NCBI GenBank assembly: GCA_002778195.1
Contig: PCDI01000008.1
Span: 802,655 to 866,654 of the forward strand
Direction of reading: 5' to 3'
Length of the DNA: 64,000 bases
Origin: Raffaelea ambrosiae
Taxonomy: Eukaryota; Ascomycota; Sordariomycetes; Ophiostomatales; Ophiostomataceae
Of this stretch, positions 47,916 through 59,845 are shown in pieces (position 1 is the stretch's first letter; each line of letters opens with the position of its first letter). The translations under genes were made by a program, and so were the position numbers. Below the pieces are notes generated by a model. It made no database searches and was not told where the DNA came from. It saw only the letters and a program-made list of their open reading frames with translations.

Positions 47916-49187
47916 GTAAATGGAAAAAAAAAAGAAAGAAAGAAAGAAAGAAACAGTACAAGGCTGCATTCTGCCCTTGCCTTATTCTGAGCGGGACCGG
48001 CGTTGATGGGATGCCGTCAAGCAAACGACGACAGCAGGGGTACCACAACGGTTCACAAGGCTATGGAGGATCACTTAGGATCACAAAACGTATGCATGTA
48101 CAAAAATTGGGACGATGATATGACATGAATTGAGCGAAAGATTCGAGCATAACAACAGATATGACGCCGCCAGTCAAGACGCTGTTCATGATACAGAGAC
48201 AGTGTGTCTTGGACAGTGTTCTCACCCGACGCACCGTGTAGCTGAGGCCAGCGCAGCGGTTTTAGAGCACGAGTTCCCGGTACATACTCCATAGTATTAT
48301 TAGTAGTAGTCCCCCCCACCCCTTGCATGTCAGGCAATTGGAAATAGCGTCTCATCCGCTGTAGCGATGCGGCAATCGGACTACCAGCGAATCAGAACGT
48401 GGCGAGAGGGTACACACACGCCTGTCGGACTGGTCGAGAACCACCATACCACACTGTAAAGGGGGTGGCCACGGCAAGAGCTTGGGCGTGTTGCAATTTA
48501 GCTAGCAAATCTGCCAGGAGGCCTTCCTTCCTTTTTTGGAGCATCTTTGGACAGACAGGGCAAGTGCACGTCGACCATCGCTTTTTTTTGCTTTTTTTTT
48601 GTTAGCAGCCAAATCTGCCAGCTCCGCCGTTTCTCTATTGATGACGACAATTGTTGCATTTGCCGCACAATCGACACAGAAACGACTTTCTCATAAACTT
48701 CAACGACGAGCAGTCTCCGACCGAGCCGACGGACGGCCCTCGACCGGCAGCGAATTGGCAACCAAGGACGCCTCCACAACGCGATCCATCAGGCATATCC
48801 CGCGAGCTAAAAAGCAGCAAACAAAGAACAAACGACGTCAAGAGACAAGGGCCACCCGCCTTTTGAGCAAGTCCGTTCTCCTGTCTACCTCTCGCCCACT
48901 ACGAGTTTCGCATTGACGAAACCTCGACAGCTGTGGCCTCGACCGTGCTCTCTCTCCTCCTCCCCCGTTTGTCTCGACAGCAGCATCCCTTCCGCGATGA
49001 CCTTCGACACGTAGGCAACCCACGAGATATCACGAGCTATATCACGACACGACGAGATAGCCAAGGGCGTGAAAATCCGCCATCGACACACGGATCGGAG
49101 TGACAGAATACGTGGATAAGAATACTACCGCGCACACTCGACCTCTTCCTATCCTCCTTCTCCCCTTCCCCCCTTCCCTCCTTCACG
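47916..49187. promoter_or_regulatory. GCP2 3' flank and PI4-kinase promoter/leader
   Basis: About 1.3 kb. A GAAA tetramer repeat (47933-47953) follows GCP2. A C/T-rich leader (about 49140-49187) precedes the kinase ATG. Small open frames here carry no family motif. Confidence 0.5.
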
Positions 49188-52100
49188 ATGCCGCCTCGGA
49201 CTGCCCGGCCGGCCACGACGGGCTACGAGCGGCTTGCCCAGGCCGACCGGTTCTCGGACGACTCGGACGACGACGAGCTGCACACCACCGTCGGCGCACC
49301 CGCACACTATGCGTCGATTACGGCCCAGGCGCCACGGCCCGTGGGCGGCATGGCGGCGTCGCTGCCGGCCAACTCGATGTACCGCAACCCTTCCTTTTCC
49401 AACACGGCAAACACGGCAGCCATGGCCCGCCGCGGTCGGTCTAACTCGGGCGTCGACCTCAAAGCCATCAACGCGCGCCTCGAGCGCTGGGCGGACGAGA
49501 TCGCAGCCAAGTTCAAACGGCGCAAGCGCTCCGGCACGGGCGGCGACGACGACGAGGAGCGGCTGGAGATCCACTACTCGGTGTTTCAGGCGCCCGAGGG
49601 TGTCCGGCCGGTCACGGCGGAAGGCCTGGCTACATCGCCACCGACGACCTACTCGACAGCCAATGTCATCACGCGCGACGAGTTCGAGACCATCGTCCAG
49701 AGCGTGCGCACGGCGATCAGCAACGGCATGCATCCGCGCATGATCTCGCAGGGCAGCTCCGGCAGCTACTTTGCCCGCAACCCGGACGGCAAGGTCGTCG
49801 GCGTCTTCAAGCCGAAGGACGAGGAGCCCTACGCGGCCGGCAACCCCAAGTGGAACAAGTGGATCCACCGCAACCTGTTCCCCTGCTGCTTCGGCCGGGC
49901 CTGCCTCATCCCGAACCTGTCGTACGTCAGCGAGGCGGCCGCGTACGTCTTGGATGCGCAGCTCTTCACCCACATGGTCCCCTACACCGACGTCGTCTAC
50001 CTGTCCTCGAAGGCGTTCCACTATCCGTTCTGGGACCGCTACTCGCACTCGCGCAGCCGCAAGCCGCTGCCGGCCAAGCCGGGCAGCTTCCAGGTGTTCC
50101 TCAAGGGATTCAAGGACGCCAACATCTTCCTGCGCGAGCACCCTTGGCCGGACCAGTACCTGTCGGGCTTCCGCACCGGAGGCAGCCGCCGCAGCCGCAA
50201 CCGCCGGCAACGGTGGACCGATACCTGCCGGCCACGATCGAAACAGCAGTCGAGGCAGCGGAGGGCCGGCGGTGGCGGCGGTGGTGGCGGCGGCGGTGGC
50301 GGTGGTCCGAGTGGCACAAACAGCCGCAGCCGCAGCCGGAACGGCGAGAGCGTAGCACTGAATGGCAGCAGCGGATATGGAGAGGGAACCGGACATGAGC
50401 ACGGCAACGGCAACGGCAATGGCAATGGCAATTATTACAGCGACAGCGGTGCCTACGACGAGTACGATGACGACGATGGCGACGGCGAGTACGATGACGA
50501 CGACGGCCAGCCGACGCCGGACCAGATCCCGGGGCCGGACAACTTTGTCTGGACGGAGCCGCTGAAGCAATCCTTCCGCGAAGAGCTGGAGAAGCTCGTC
50601 ATCCTCGACTACATTATGCGCAACACCGACCGCGGCCTCGACAACTGGATGATCAAGGTCGACTGGTCAACGCAGGCGGTCTCCATCCACTCGGAGCCGA
50701 TGCACCTGAACATGGAGGGCGACAACGAGGAGGACGACGAGGAAGGGGGACGGGCCGGGCAGGTTGGGCCACGGCCAGTGGACCTGTCGCAGCGCAAGGC
50801 CAGCAACGGCAGCAACAGCAACAAGACCGCGCCGTATCCGTCTTACAAGGCACCGAAGCCCATGGAGGCGTCGAGTCCGCAGGTCGACAGCAGCCTGCCG
50901 CAGCCGTCGATTACGATTGGCGCCATTGACAACTCGCTGTCGTGGCCATGGAAGCATCCAGACGCATGGCGAAGGTAGGTCCTCCTGATCTTGGTGCCCT
51001 CCATAACCTCGGTGGAGGGTTTTTTTTGTACGCTGCGCTTTGCTAACGACACCTCCCAGTTTCCCCTTTGGCTGGCTCTTCCTCCCCGTCGACCTCATCG
51101 GCCGGCCCTTTTCGCAGAAAACCCGCGACCACTTCTTGCCCCTGCTCACCTCGACGGCGTGGTGGTCGCAGACCCAGCTCGCCCTCCGCCGCATCTTCAT
51201 GATGGACCCCGATTTCAAGGAGCGCATGTTTGCCCGCCAGATCGCGGTCATGAAGGGCCAGGCCTGGAACGTCGTCGAGACCCTCAAGACGCCCGACCAC
51301 GGTCCCCTCGAGCTCACCCGCCGCGCCAAGGTCTGTGTCTGGGACGACCTCGTCGAAGTGCCCATTGCCGTGCCCATGCGGGCCACCAGCTCGGAGATCC
51401 GCCGCCGTGCCGAGTCTGAGCTGGCCAAGGCCATGGAGGAGGAGATGGACATTGGCGCCCTCGGCTCGACGGCAGCGGGCGGTGGTGGCGGCAGCAGCAG
51501 CAGCAGCAAGAACAAGGCGATTGCCAGCGTCAGCAATGCGCGAAACAGTGGCGAGGATCTCTTGTTGAATGTTGGTTCCCCACCGTCGGCCTTGGCGTCG
51601 TCGTCCTCGGCGGCTGCGCATCTGCCCAACCCGGGCCGCTTCGAGCTCACCAAAGAGACGGTCGCCGAGGAGGACGAGGGCGAGGGCGATCTCTCCGTTG
51701 GGGGTGCCGCAGACAAGAAGAAGAAGAAGAAGAAGGCAGCCAACAGGCGACAAAACGGCGCCGGTGACGGCGTGGCCCATGCTCTGGTCGACGCCGGCCC
51801 GGATGACGACCTAGATGCGGCCACGCCTTCCTCGCCGCCAGCGTCGATGCTCTCGATATCACCACGGTCACAGAGACGAAGCTCCCAACAGCAACAGCAA
51901 CAGCAACAACGCGGAGGAGGTGGTAGCTCGTCAAGGACGGGTGGTGGCGGTGTCTCGGCTGGTGCGGCTCTCAACAGCATGTATTCCCCGCAGCGCGACC
52001 GGCAGCGGCGGTACAGCTACACGGCGTCAGGCATGGTGCCGGTGATGCCTCCGACATCGTCGTCCCGGCGGAGCAGCCATTCGCTGGCGCAGCAGCTGTT

Positions 52101-52290
52101 CAGCGGCAACGCGCCAGGCGCGTCCATATACGGCAACCTGCCGGCGGCGGACGACCTGTTTTACGACGAGGACGTGGAGGGCGACCTGGGCTATGCGGCA
52201 GCGGCGGGCATGGAGAACAACCGGCGGCGGGTGATTGTGGAACGGCTGGAGCCGGTGAAGAGCAAGAACCCGGTGTTTACGTGGTGTTAG
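49188..52290 (+). CDS. LSB6: Phosphatidylinositol 4-kinase type II (1005 aa)
   Basis: Two exons, 49188-50974 and 51060-52290, joined as DAWRSFPFGWLFLP. The enzyme phosphorylates phosphatidylinositol at position 4 on endosomal, vacuolar and plasma membranes. Kinase motifs are SQGSSGSYFARNPDGKVVGV and FKPKDEEPYAAGNPKW (Lys208), then NLFPCCFGRACLIPNLSYVS, a Cys-rich stretch like the palmitoylated motif of this family. SYVSEAAAYVLDAQLF, FQVFLKGFKDANIFL, DYIMRNTDRGLDNWMIKVD (catalytic Asp481) and AIDNSLSWPWKHPDAWR follow. An insertion of about 120 residues (about 330-450), rich in Arg, Gly, Asn and Asp and encoded partly by GGC/GGT and GGCAAC repeats, lies between the FLKGFKDAN block and the FVWTEP block. 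The C-terminal 230 residues are low-complexity, with poly-Lys, poly-Gln and poly-Ser. At about 1000 residues it is longer than the human enzymes. Identity is secure. Confidence 0.93.
50270..50310. repeat. GGC/GGT trinucleotide-type repeat in the PI4-kinase insertion
   Basis: About thirteen in-frame glycine codons in a row. An adjacent GGCAAC hexamer repeat (50403-50432) encodes Gly-Asn pairs. Both lie in the kinase insertion. Confidence 0.75.
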
Positions 52291-54580
52291 AAGTTTTCTT
52301 TTTCTATGTTTGTGTGTTATTTCTTCCCTTTTTTGAGCAGATTTGATGGTAGGTCGTGGTAGACGCATTGGCGGGATTTTAGACGGGACTAGACAACAGA
52401 AAAAAGGGTGTCGAGCGAGAGAGAAGTGCCAGTGGGAAGCGGGAGAGAGAGAGAGAGAGACATTTCAGCATCCATCATCCGGGGGAAGGGGCCTTGTTTT
52501 TGTTTTTGTTTTTTCTTTGCACGGGATGGGAAGAGAGCAACTTTTATACAGAAGACATCCTTCACTTTGTTTCTCCTTTGTTTCTTTGAAATTTTGTTTT
52601 ACTTGTCCTTCTTATTTGTGGTTTTATTTTCTTTTCCTTTTCTTTTTCTTTGTATTTCACCCCCTTTATGCAATCATCTAGACAACGCAACGAGAGATTG
52701 GGGAAAGCATTGGCTTCTTTCTTGGGTGTTTTCGAGTTCCCCGTGTTCTTTTGTTCTTTTCTTCTGATCCGGTGTCCTCGAAGTGTCTTCGTCTTGTTGT
52801 AATTTCTTTCTTTTTGATGTTGTCCCGGTTCTTGTCTCTTCTTCTTTCTATATTTCAGTCTGCAGTTTGGCATGCTTAGACAACGGTTAATACAAAGAAA
52901 GGCATTGTTTTTGCCCTCCTCCTGTCTCGACGTGATCCTCGATCGGCCGATAAACACCGTTCTCCAAATGGTGCCCTTATGGAGACTAGACTGTGTGTCT
53001 TGTCGGTCCCCAAGGCGTGTTTGCCATCCCATGGCTTTGCCCCAAGATTGGTAGAGGGAAGGGCTTGCAGATTGGCAGATTGGCTTGATATGCAGGCGGC
53101 GTCTGTTCCTCTCCCCGGTCTCTGGATTCCTTCCCTCGGGTTTCCTGCCGGTCTTGCCTTGCTGCAGGTGCACTCTCCTGCGAGACTGTTTCCACAGGTT
53201 CCCACAGGTTCCCACAGGCTCGATTTTCCTGCATAATCGGATTCCCACAGTGTGTCCCTTTTTTTTCCCCTGCACACAATCTCTTCTCGCAGGCAGGGCT
53301 TCCTATATGGACCCCTTCCTACAGGCACGCTCTATGGCTCCTTTCCTTGCACGTCCAATATTGACTCATGTACGAGTATACGGCACTGGCTCGTTTGCTT
53401 TCCCTGAACCCCCTCCTCATGGACATCGTCATTTACCGAGTGGCACACTAGAGGGGAGGGGGGAGTTGGAGGAGAGGAGGAGAGGAGGAGGAGGAGGGGG
53501 GGCCAGAAAGTGGGACACTTTGCCATAAGCCAAAAAATAAAAATAAAAACCAAAGTGGGACAACCCGCCCGTCTTTTTGGAAATCCGGGAAAAGAGCGCT
53601 ACCGCAGGACGGCGCTTACCAGGGTCCACGACCGTCGGGCGTGGGACGAGGGAGAGCGAGAGAGAGCGAGACAGAGCGAGAGAGACAGAAAGCGAGCGAG
53701 CGAGCGAAAGAGAAAGAGAAAGGGAGCCAACCAGGAGGAGGGGGCAATGGACGGACAACAGACAGCGGTCCGAGATGGCCCATCCGACGACTCGCCGATG
53801 GGTCCCCCCAGGGGACGCCCGTCGAGGAGGGAGGGACGCTCCGCAGCGAAAGACCGGGTCTCCCCAGTCTAGGCAAGTGGGCAAATGCATGGCTGAATAA
53901 GTCTCTTGTTGAGGGGGGAGTGTACACGGCGGAAAGCGTCCGCGGAACGGGCAAATCGGATGTTTGCTTCGTGGTCAAGAGGACAGAAACGAAGAAGAGA
54001 GGCAGCGCACAGAGTCCTCGTAGAGGCAGAAAAGACCGGATACGGCCCGGTAAAAAGAAAAAGAAGAAAAAGAAAGAAAAAGAAACGAAAAGCATACCCG
54101 TGCTTTGTTACCCAAGAGCGGAGAAGGGGAGGAGAGGATGCTCCGCGTTTCTCCACAACTGGACGGTGTTTTGCATGCAGGCCCTGGCAGCCTTCCAGTG
54201 TCTGTTTTCTGGGAGGGTTGTTTGTTTTTGGTTTGGCTGTCTCCTCTGTCCGCTCTTTCGAACGTGTACACGGTCTTGCCCTCTTGCCATGGCCATTCCT
54301 GTGTTTTGCCACTTGTTGTGCTTTCTGTGATCCGAGTGGATGTGGTCGTGGGACCACAACTACTTCACCACATCCAAGTGGTACGGTTGGTTGTGAGTTT
54401 GCTTGTTTGTTTCCTCTCTTGTCTTCATCGCCATCCTCGCTTCTTGATTCGCCGCCACATAAGTAAAAGTGTCCTTCCAAGCCTACAGGAAGTCAGCCAA
54501 GGCGTCATCCGGATTGTTTTGTCTGCCATGTCACCAAAGTCTGAGTCTGGGTCGTTGGTCCGGTTCGGGTCTGGATCTGA
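52291..54580. other. Gene-poor stretch with simple repeats (part 1)
   Basis: The PI4-kinase 3' end is followed by T-rich sequence to about 52860. From 53440 to 54100 the plus strand is purine-rich (GGAGGAGAGG; GAGAGAGCGAGA at 53650-53730; AAGAAAAAGAAAG at 54050-54085). Open frames here are low-complexity and I assign no gene. A TACGAGTA motif lies at 53371. Confidence 0.45.
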
Positions 54581-54585
54581 GCCCT

Positions 54586-54709
54586 GTCTGGTCTGGTCTG
54601 GTCTGGTCTGGTCTGGTCTGGTCTGGTCTGGTCTGGTCTGGTCTGGTCTGGTCTGGTCTGGTCTGGTCTGGTTTGGTCTGGTCTGGTCTGGTTTGGTCTG
54701 GTCTGGTCT
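54586..54709. repeat. Pentanucleotide array (GTCTG)n
   Basis: About 25 tandem copies of GTCTG, two of them GTTTG. The flanks blend into related CTGG and GGCCTGG sequence. All six frames stay partly open through it, which produces Val-Trp-Ser-Gly-Leu repeats on one strand and Asp-Gln-Thr-Arg-Pro on the other, neither likely to be translated. Confidence 0.95.
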
Positions 54710-57700
54710 CGTACTGCCCGGCCTGGCCTGGCCACTGATTCGGCCACCATATAGTGGTTTTTTCCCTTCTTCTTCACGCCCACAAGCCGGCCCTCTGGCT
54801 CGTGTTCTCTGTTCTCTTACGCCCCTCCCAAAACCGGGCGTCATTATAGTTTCCACAAATCAACACACGCAACACGCGCATCAGCACTTAACCGGCCAGC
54901 AGGCGAGACCAGCAGGAGGAGAGATCGCTGACCAAAAAAAGAGGCCACGCAAAAAGAGGCCATGAAAAAAGAGACCACGCATACATACACACACATAAAG
55001 ACACACACACACCAGAAACAGGAGAAATAAAAACAGAGCTTATGCAGGAAGGAAGACGCCCTCCACCCACCCCCAAAAAGAACCGGGCATTGTTGTGACG
55101 TGTACAAACAGAGACAAGAAAAAAGTGGTTGGCTGGTCATGTGGCCCTGCAGTGTGGCACTGTTGGAAGAGGGTTTGCTCTGTTTATTTCCAACTTGGGC
55201 AGTTCTGCTTTCCTCTCCTGCTGTTTACCGGACGAGATTTTGCTCTATTTTGCCCGTTTTGTTCTCTATGTTCAGGGGAGGACCATGTGGTTCTCGGGAC
55301 TCTGCCGAACGCGGAGAAAAAAGTAAGGAAAGAAGCGGCCATTCTCAACACAACAAACCGTAAAGGGGTAAAAAAAAAGAGAAAAAAAAGAAAAAAAAAA
55401 CCTCGGAGTTGGCTCCGAGTTATGTGTGTGGTTGGGCTCCATTGCCGAGTTCCTAGTATAGTTCTCGTACGTGTGTGTAGGGAAGGATGTGTACATAGTA
55501 GGGTGTTTCTTAGCCCTTTAGGGTGACGAGACAAGCGAGTGTTGCTCGCAGGAAACTGCCGCTTTGGGACAAATCTGAGGCTGTAAGCATGCGTAAGGTG
55601 CTAGCTACAAAGGGGGTTTGATCGTCGGAGGGTACCCGGGTCCATCACAGTTTTGTTCGCCGCCCGATTTCCCGTTGCCTCGTTTTGTTCCAGACCGGTT
55701 GTTCGCCTTGTGTTGTCGGGGGAAAAAAGGAGGGAAGGCCCCAGCCGGCATCTCTGAAAATATGCTCTCCCCTGTCCCCAATTCACCAGCTGGTCAGATA
55801 TGCCTTGTCGTTTTGCTCTCGGCGATTTTGTCTGTTTTGTTCGGTCCCAGTCTGATCGATCCGGCATCTTGCTTACATGCTGGGTTCTGTGTTGAGACTT
55901 AGTTGGGGAAAAGGAGAGAAAGACTTGACCGTGGAAAGTTGCCGGCCACAAGGAGGAACAGATCAATAGAACAGACAACAAGGCAATGAGGTTGAGAGTG
56001 CAGTCCACAAGAAACACATTCAGATCAGCGACGAGAACCACTCGAATTGGCAGGAAACGTGCAGAAAGGAAACAGAGCGTCAGTAAACCAACCATCGTAT
56101 TTCGCAGCCCTGTGCTTCCCAATAAGAAAAGGGTCTTCCAACATCCTTCTCCCCAAAAAGCTGTCATCTTCCACGAGGTTCTCCCACGAGGGCTTGTTGC
56201 ATGCATACACGCACAAGCACACGTGTGAAGGGAGGGAAGGGGGGGTGTGGGCGAAACCATGTGGTTCTCCGGTTTCGGTGTGTTGGGAAATGCCAACGGA
56301 AAACGAAACCTGCACAGCTAAACGCAAGGAAAGCCAGGGGCGTGAGAGAGAGAGAGAGAGAATCAAACCCAGAGAAAGGAAAAAAGGTAAAAGGGGTAGG
56401 TAGACAAGGAGGGGATCTACAGCTAGACCAGCCAAAACAAATAGACAAGCCAGAAGGAGACGGGTCCCCTCCCACCCAGATCCGGACCGGCGAGCCGTAA
56501 AGAAGTAGCAAAAACTCCATGGAAGATGGAAATGGAAAAACCAAACCAAATCAAATCAAATCAAATCAAAAATTAAGAAGCATGCAAATGGGTCGGTGGA
56601 GAAGTGCGTGCTTACGGGTACGGTGTAGTTCCTCAGTTCTCGTTTGTGCTCGGGGAAACAGCATCTCGAACAGGAAGGAGGTGTCAATAAGGGCACAAAA
56701 CAAACCAAGAAAATCAAAACTCCAGAGCTGGTGGGAAAGTTCAAAGAAATAGATCGTCAAAACAGAGTCGGGCGCAGAAAAGAAGTGGGACGAGACAGAG
56801 TACTGGTTACTGGCAAGGACCAGCATGATGATAGAGTGGTGCAGTTTCGGGTCAGCGTCGTCTGTGTAAAAGCGCGTCTCGTGCTGCCCATCAAGCAGGG
56901 CGTTCGAAGGTTGCTCTATAAGGTAAGCTCGTCTCATCTGTACGCCCTGCCTGTCCTGTTTGTCCTGCTGTTGGTCGCATCTTGTCGAATTCGAGAGCTA
57001 GGAACTGCACAGGAACTACAGAAAGGCGTCTTTTTGATAGCCTCGAGAGTTGTGCCTAAAGACTTTCTTCGTCTGTGGAATGGCAAGCCATGACGGGTGA
57101 GTTGGCGGGTTTACAAAGTGGACAAACATTGCAGATCGCAGTGTAATGCTCCCTAAATCGTAAGAATGAGCATCTGACCAGGAACGGCCCAAAGAGAGCC
57201 AAGGAGAGGGCCGGCGCCCTCATCCACTAACCGTCCTCCACTTCCCTCTCCACTTCCCTTGTGTCTTTCTTGGGTGTCCAGATGACCCAAACTGGTTCGC
57301 AAGGAATTGGCCGAGATGACCGTGAAAAGAAGACCTCCTCCCCCATAGGGGGGGACAACAAAGAGGATCGCTCAAGCGGAAACCACAGGCGGCCCGCCAA
57401 AGGGGGGGGGAAGAGGGGCAAAATAAAACGCACAACGGCTTCGCTATTTTTTTTCTCGGATCCATGCTAGTCGTCTCTGTTTGACCCGCCTTGGTTACTC
57501 GCCTTGGTTACTTTCTCTCTTTGTGATCAAGAGAGACGTTGATAAACACAAAGGTGAGACTGTGTCCAACTTTGTGTGCAAGTGTGAGAATGTCTGAGTT
57601 GTCTCATATCTGAAGAGTCGACAAGTCGTATTTGGCTGTGTACTGATTGTGCTTCTTCCTCGGCCATGTCTGTCGGGGTCCGTTTCTTCATCCTGGGTCT

Positions 57701-58600
57701 TCTTTCCCGCGGGGTTTCCTTGTTCTCTTTGCTTTCCTTGTTTTCCTTGTTTTCTCCTCTTTTCTTGCCGTCTTTCTTTTTTTCTATATTCTTGTCTCCC
57801 CGTGAGAAACCTTTCGCCACCATAGATGCCACCTCTTGTCAGCCATCGTTGAGAACTGTGGTGGTACTGTTCCAAAAAAAGATGCTCGATGCGACGGCTA
57901 TAAGCGGTGATGCTTCTCGGTGCATCCTTTCCGGTGGGCTGGCGCACCGGATGTTTGCTGCCGCTCGTGGCCGACGGCGCCCGGCCTGATTCGCCAGGCA
58001 ATAAATAATATAATCGGAACGAGGTGTTGTGAAATGACCAACCTTTGTTTTGTCAGATAATATAATGCGAAACATCCACATGCATTACGCGAGGTCGGCA
58101 GAAAAGGGCAAAGAGTACGTGTTGATGATACTTTGTAGTAGGATACGAGCAATAACAATAAAAAGCGTCGTTATAACAAAGAAAACAGTAGACGAGCAGT
58201 GGAAGAACACAGGCAGAACAGAGGCACCACCGCCAACATCGCATGCCTTGTAATACTTGCCTGCCATATATTGTGTTTCGCGAACTCGCAAAACAGGGTG
58301 GTTGGCCGAAGGAACGGCAGACCCAGACAAATAACGAGCCCGATAAAAAGGAAAAGATGTCCAGAAAAGGGGTGTGCATAAGAAAAGAATGGACAAGCGG
58401 GATTCCAACTCTGCAAAGCAACATCATAACGTGTTTTACCCACTCACTATTTTCCTCTTTCCTCTTTCCGTGTTTTGGGTTTGCTCCTCTTTGGGTTATG
58501 GGTGTGTTGTTCCAATTTCTTTTCTTCTTTCTTCTGCCTTCCATGCCGGGCAGTTGGACTCGGTTATCCAGCCAGTCGGGTCAGAGAGTTACAAGGGTGG
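54710..58600. other. Gene-poor stretch (part 2)
   Basis: No recognisable gene. Simple repeats include a 15-bp AAAAAGAGGCCACGC tandem (about 54935-54985), ACACAC runs (54985-55015), GAGAGAGA at 56345-56361 and an AAATC repeat (56546-56568). The 13-mer CCATGTGGTTCTC occurs twice (about 55285 and 56258). Confidence 0.45.
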
Positions 58601-59100
58601 CGGCTTCGTCTGGTACATAGTAGACTGGTAGAATTACGAGTACGCGGCACATGTTGTGGGTTGATGGCCAGGACATGCAGTGTTACAGCACAGCCAGCTG
58701 TTCGCGTCGATGGATATAGAGATGGGGGCCAAAAATGCGTTGCACACAAACGGCTGCGCCGACGCAAGGGCGTGCATCAGAATAATCACTGAGACATACC
58801 AAAACAAATAGGGTGCACAAGCACTGACAACAACAGACCAGAAAGGGACCAGACCAGTCCCGAACAGTCCCGAACAGACCCGAGCAGACTGTGGCAAGAG
58901 GATCGGCATGAGAGCGCATGACACGTTCTTGTTCGGTTTCCACAAGCCGCTCATTGGAGACAGCATGGCTGGCCAATCCTGCTGAGGACTCAGCGTGGTG
59001 TACATAGTATCTTACTGCCGGCATCGCAGCACACATTATAGGCGCAGCTATAATGCGTGACATCGTATCTTACACCGTACTTATGGTGTTATAGCGTGCC

Positions 59101-59160
59101 CACATGGCTGATCCATGGCTGATCCATAGCTAATCCATGGCTGGCCCATGGCCGGCCCAC
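59101..59160. repeat. About 11-bp tandem repeat (CCATGGCTGAT)
   Basis: Five imperfect units built around the palindrome CCATGG, decaying to CCCATGGCCGG at the right end. Confidence 0.75.
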
Positions 59161-59710
59161 TGCCAGAGCCAAACAAGATAAATCAAATTGAAACCGGTGA
59201 TGGCGTTGGGGTTGGGCGGACTAAGCCGGGGCTTTCGCTCTTTTGGGGCGGTTTACGGTTTTGGTGGGAGTGACCCAGCTGGGCGGATTAGAGGCGTTGC
59301 TGCGACCCAATTTTCTGGGACGAGCCCGAACGAGATAAAACGCCAGCGGCAAAGCCAGCCCAGCCGCCCTGCCGGGAACGCCAGCGCGACGGAGAGCGAC
59401 GCCGGAAATGAGCAGCTGGGAAAGGGAAGAGAAGGGAGATGACAGGCGGAGACAAGAAGAAGAAAACAAGAAGAAGAATGAAAAGAGACGAACCTACATA
59501 CATAGTATAGATATTATATTAAGCAAGCCACGAGAAGCTGCCATGTGGAAACCCAATCAAAACCACAAACACCACAAGAACCACAAACAGGCGGGCCTGT
59601 TTAGCCTGGGTCCGGCCTGGGACCAGCCTAGAACCAGCCTGGGCGCCCTGCGTTCATTGCCCGGAACATGCTGCAATTTGACCGCTGGTGGTGGCCAGTG
59701 GTGTGTTAAT

Positions 59711-59845
59711 TGGTGGTGGTGGTGGTGGTGGTGGTGGATTCTTCATGCAACCCGCCCAACTTGGTCCTGCAGCCAGCAAGACAGCCAGCAAGACAGCCAG
59801 CCAAGCGCAGCCAGCCAAGCAGCCAGCCAAGCAGCCAGCGACCAC
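59711..59845. repeat. (GGT)n followed by AGCCAGCA-type repeats
   Basis: Nine GGT units (59711-59737), then from about 59770 roughly eight units of AGCCAGCAAGAC or AGCCAGCCAAGC. Both are in non-coding sequence. Confidence 0.75.

Noticed and set aside
54105..54965. 286-codon plus-strand open frame through the GTCTG array (and matching minus-strand frames)
   Set aside because: The frame is open only because the pentamer array has no stops. It encodes Val-Trp-Ser-Gly-Leu repeats with no domain, no good start context and no splice pattern.
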